Assembly: GCF_028356935.1 (NCBI RefSeq)
Contig: NZ_CP102798.1
Span: forward strand, 2,480,001 to 2,544,000
DNA length: 64,000 bases
Source: Lysinibacillus sp. OF-1
Lineage (GTDB): Bacteria; Bacillota; Bacilli; Bacillales_A; Planococcaceae
Reading direction: 5' to 3'
Part shown: in pieces, positions 61,450-64,000 of the stretch
Numbering within the stretch: the stretch's first letter is position 1
Layout: each line of letters begins with the position of its first letter
Notes under the pieces: model-generated
Told to the model about the DNA's origin: nothing
The model's input: only the letters and a program-made list of their open reading frames with translations
Databases searched by the model: none
Position numbers and translations under genes: made by a program

Positions 61450-62415
61450 ATGTACACACTGACAGATCAAAAACAATGGAAAGGCCGTATAGATTCAACG
61501 ACAAATACAAGCAGTTTTCGTTTACATCAACAAGTAAAAAGATTGGCGATTAATGATGTAAGCGCTTCAGATAAGAAAAGGGCTGCACTCGTTGGTTTTA
61601 TTTGCGATGAAGGGGTACGTCGAAATCAGGGTCGTTTAGGAGCAGCCAATGGACCGAACGCACTACGGGAAGGACTAGCTAGTTTACCGTGGACATTTGA
61701 GGATGATCAACAAATCATTGATGTTGGCAACATCGTTTGTCTTAATCATGATTTAGAGGAAGCGCAGCGTGAGCTTGGTGAAATTGTCGGAACAGTATTG
61801 CAAAAAAAATGTCAATGTATTGTGCTTGGGGGCGGTCATGAAACACTTTATGGCCATTATTTAGGTGTTCGTTCGGCATTATCAAAGGATGCTAAAATCG
61901 GCATTATTAATATAGATGCTCATTTTGATTTACGACCATACGATGAACAACCTTCTTCTGGTACTATGTTCCGTCAAATTTTAGAACAGGATCCATATGC
62001 TGATTATTTTGTTGTCGGTATTCAACGCTATGGCAATACAAGAGAACTGTTCGAAAAAGCGGATGAATTACAGGTAAAGTATGTGTTTGAAGATCACATG
62101 ACAGTAGCCAACCAACAGCAATTATTGGATGAGCTACAACACTATATGGATCAACATGATTATGTTCTTTTAACCTTATGTATGGATGTCTTGAATGCAG
62201 CGTTTGCTCCAGGTGTAAGTGCACCTTCACCGTTTGGACTTGACCCATCAACTGTACGCACGATCCTACAAAAAGTCACTGCACATCCTCATACACATTC
62301 ATTTGATGTTTGTGAGGTCAATCCGTTATTAGATGAAAATGGACGAACGGTTAAATTAGGTGCTTATTTTGTGTATGAAGCACTGAACAACTTACTTAGG
62401 GGGCAAGGCTCATGA
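61450..62415 (+). CDS. hutG: Formimidoylglutamase, arginase family
   Basis: A 321-aa manganese enzyme that splits N-formimidoyl-L-glutamate into glutamate and formamide, the last step of histidine use. The metal ligands are in VLGGGHETLYGHYLGV, GIINIDAHFDLRPY and LCMDVLNAAFAPGVSAPSPF. Length and motifs match Bacillus HutG (319 aa). GTG at 61438 is in frame, but ATG at 61450 follows GGGGTG by nine bases. It is translationally coupled (ATGA) to the glutamate transporter gene. The usual hutHUI neighbours are absent from the window. Confidence 0.92.
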   Translation: MYTLTDQKQWKGRIDSTTNTSSFRLHQQVKRLAINDVSASDKKRAALVGFICDEGVRRNQGRLGAANGPNALREGLASLPWTFEDDQQIIDVGNIVCLNHDLEEAQRELGEIVGTVLQKKCQCIVLGGGHETLYGHYLGVRSALSKDAKIGIINIDAHFDLRPYDEQPSSGTMFRQILEQDPYADYFVVGIQRYGNTRELFEKADELQVKYVFEDHMTVANQQQLLDELQHYMDQHDYVLLTLCMDVLNAAFAPGVSAPSPFGLDPSTVRTILQKVTAHPHTHSFDVCEVNPLLDENGRTVKLGAYFVYEALNNLLRGQGS

Positions 62416-63596
62416 TCGAAATTAATCAAATAACAACGGTGTTTTTAGCCGTCGCACTCTTTGCATTGGGAAGCTTTCTTATTAATAAAATTGGATTTTT
62501 AAAGCGATTTTGTATTCCAGCTCCAGTGGTAGGTGGTTTATTGTTCGCTGCTCTCGCTACCATCTTAAAAACAACTGGTGTTCTAGAAATATCGCTCGAT
62601 ACGTCCTTGCAAAGCTTATTTATGATTACGTTCTTCACAACGATAGGCTTAGGGGCAAGCTTTAAATTAGTGAGACTCGGAGGAAAATTATTAGTTATTT
62701 ATTGGCTAGCCTGTGGCTTCCTTGCTTTAATGCAAAATGTCATTGGGGTATCACTTGCCTCCCTCATGGGGATTCATCCTTTAATCGGAATGATGGCTGG
62801 TGCTGTTTCCATGGAAGGTGGTCATGGGGCTGCTGCCGCATTTGGACAAACATTAGAAGATTTGGGCATTTCCTCAGCCATGACGATTGGGGCTGCTGCC
62901 GCAACTTGTGGTCTAGTTGCTGGTGGATTAATTGGTGGTCCGATTGTCAAATATTTAGTCGGTAAATACAATTTAACACCTGATGAACAAGAAGCTGAAG
63001 CAGTCGAATATGAAAATAAACACGAACAAATTACATCTGACTCGTTCTTTACACAAGTCTTATTGATTACGTTCAGCATGGCTGTCGGCACATATGTTGG
63101 GACATTATTCTCAGAAGCAACAGGCTTCGTCCTACCAGGCTATGTAGGCGCAATGTTTGTGGCTGTATTAGTACGTAATATTATGGATAAAGTTAAACCT
63201 CAAGCAATTAATATGAAAAGCATTTCATTAATTGGGGATGTAACATTAGGCGTGTTCCTTTCAATGGCATTAATGAGTATCAAATTATGGGAAATTGCTG
63301 ATTTAGCGCTACCATTATTCATCATCGTTTTTGTGCAAGTATTCTTTATTGTCGTATTTAGTATCTTCGTTTTGTTTAAGCTACTCGGCAAAAACTACGA
63401 TGCAGCTGTGATGGTAGCTGGTTTTGCAGGACATGGTTTAGGGGCAACGCCAAATGCTATGGCAAATATGTCAGCTGTTGTGCAACGCTTCGGACCTTCT
63501 CAAAAAGCCTTTCTTGTTGTACCAATTGTCGGCGCCTTTTTAATCGACGTGTTTGGGATTCCTATTATTATTACAACCATTAATTTATTTAAATAA
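62412..63596 (+). CDS. gltS: Sodium/glutamate symporter, GltS family
   Basis: A 394-aa inner-membrane carrier for glutamate with Na+, about 11-12 helices. The two inverted halves each show the family loop: AVSMEGGHGAAAAFGQTLED and VAGFAGHGLGATPNAMANMS. Other segments such as LRRFC-like LKRFCIPAPVVGGLLFAALA and the GLGASFKL region fit GltS. The start overlaps the hutG stop by four bases, so the two are coupled. It would move the glutamate that HutG produces, or take up glutamate. Confidence 0.95.
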   Translation: MIEINQITTVFLAVALFALGSFLINKIGFLKRFCIPAPVVGGLLFAALATILKTTGVLEISLDTSLQSLFMITFFTTIGLGASFKLVRLGGKLLVIYWLACGFLALMQNVIGVSLASLMGIHPLIGMMAGAVSMEGGHGAAAAFGQTLEDLGISSAMTIGAAAATCGLVAGGLIGGPIVKYLVGKYNLTPDEQEAEAVEYENKHEQITSDSFFTQVLLITFSMAVGTYVGTLFSEATGFVLPGYVGAMFVAVLVRNIMDKVKPQAINMKSISLIGDVTLGVFLSMALMSIKLWEIADLALPLFIIVFVQVFFIVVFSIFVLFKLLGKNYDAAVMVAGFAGHGLGATPNAMANMSAVVQRFGPSQKAFLVVPIVGAFLIDVFGIPIIITTINLFK

Positions 63597-63597
63597 A

Positions 63598-63641
63598 AGG
63601 AGCTGTGCAGTGGTCTCTAGAAGACAATTGCACAGCTTTTC
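63598..63641. terminator. Rho-independent terminator
   Basis: AGCTGTGCA (63601-63609) pairs with TGCACAGCT (63629-63637), followed by TTTCTATT. On the other strand it also follows the convergent deacetylase gene. Confidence 0.85.
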
Positions 63642-63647
63642 TATTAT

Positions 63648-64000
63648 TTATTGTAATATCTCACTCACTGTAACAAATTCATAGCCTTGTTTCTGTAAAT
63701 AAAGAATGACATTTTCTAAACCATTCGCTGTCGTTTGATGAATATCATGCATTAAAATGATACTGCCATCTTTTACAGAGGCTTTCACATACGCTAAAAT
63801 TTTATCCGCATTATGATGTTTCCAATCTAGTGTATCAATCGACCATAAAATCGAAGGGATCGTCATGAACGAGCGCACTTGATCATTTGTCGCCCCATAC
63901 GGTGGACGGAAAACGGTTGGGTATTGGCCAATGGCTGTATAAATCGCATTACTTGTGCCATTGACTTCTTGTTTAACCTCCGCTATGGATAAAGCCGTTA
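63648..64000 (-). CDS. Polysaccharide deacetylase (NodB-like), C-terminal part cut by window edge
   Basis: Peptidoglycan or chitin-type deacetylase, extracytoplasmic. The open frame runs to the window edge, so the N-terminus lies to the right. Visible NodB motifs are PTVFRPPYGATNDQV (motif 3), PSILWSIDTLDWKHH (motif 4) and GSIILMHDIHQTTANGLEN (motif 5), followed by FVTVSEILQ. In spore formers such enzymes modify cortex or cell-wall glycan. Confidence 0.9.
   Translation of the reverse strand, partial: TALSIAEVKQEVNGTSNAIYTAIGQYPTVFRPPYGATNDQVRSFMTIPSILWSIDTLDWKHHNADKILAYVKASVKDGSIILMHDIHQTTANGLENVILYLQKQGYEFVTVSEILQ

Noticed and set aside
1-64000. tRNA, rRNA, replication origin
   Set aside because: No cloverleaf-like sequence, rRNA segment or DnaA-box cluster was recognised by eye.

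Overview
The window comes from a low-GC, endospore-forming Firmicute of the Bacillaceae/Planococcaceae type, most likely Lysinibacillus or a close relative (inference). Spore-related genes support this: a YjcZ-type small sporulation protein, two orphan GerC-like germination lipoproteins, two BclA-C-terminal-like exosporium proteins, and the Ku/LigD repair pair. AT-rich intergenic DNA, strong AGGAGG ribosome sites and frequent TTG/GTG starts agree. No rRNA, tRNA or CRISPR array was recognised.

Layout. 0-3.5 kb: tail of an EamA transporter, three small membrane-peptide genes, a decayed stretch and a CDF metal transporter. 3.5-9 kb: an SDR, a membrane-anchored protein with an internal duplication, a GNAT, a six-helix chemotaxis receptor and an MBL-fold hydrolase. 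9-12 kb: divergent ligD and ku, a complete two-protein NHEJ system. 12-29 kb: mostly metabolic and regulatory genes. These are a P-loop kinase, a RibD-like reductase with a divergent WYL regulator, DUF418, PhzF, RidA, a MetX-like hydrolase with a divergent LysR, GNATs, a YkuI-like degenerate EAL protein, a zinc-ribbon/SPFH pair resembling B. subtilis YdjG/YdjI, and a DUF423 plus thioesterase pair.

29-50 kb is a plastic accessory region with many broken genes: a PH-domain protein, a phage endolysin and holin, an IS1182-type transposase tail, a SHOCT protein, an SDR tail, a VOC protein and a lipoprotein. Intact genes lie among them: DUF4352, a BclA-like protein, ClbS/DfsB-like, MerR with a methyltransferase-like membrane protein, an APH-like kinase, XRE, DUF998, a cold-shock protein, VanZ and a second BclA-like protein. 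This stretch also holds most of the unexplained repeats: a 21-bp tandem array upstream of a gerC-like gene, a set of hairpin modules, and a two-palindrome element whose other copy lies at 19.2 kb.

50-64 kb: the second GerC-like gene, AraC and GNAT genes, a Cys-rich coat-like protein, an alpha/beta hydrolase, a frameshifted SMI1/KNR4 gene and a TPR protein. Next comes an operon of acyl-CoA dehydrogenase, SDR and APH-like kinase, preceded by FadR-like palindromes and an inverted pair of GC-rich elements. The kinase-plus-dehydrogenase combination resembles a split ACAD11 or the Lva system and suggests catabolism of hydroxylated fatty acids. The end of the window has a LysR regulator divergent from a hutG-gltS pair, then a truncated polysaccharide deacetylase.

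The observations most worth a second look are the split ACAD11-like operon with its duplicated palindromes, the 21-bp array, the two-palindrome dispersed element, the hairpin modules near 49 kb, and the small membrane-peptide cluster at the left end. Everything was read by eye; no database search or structure prediction was run.
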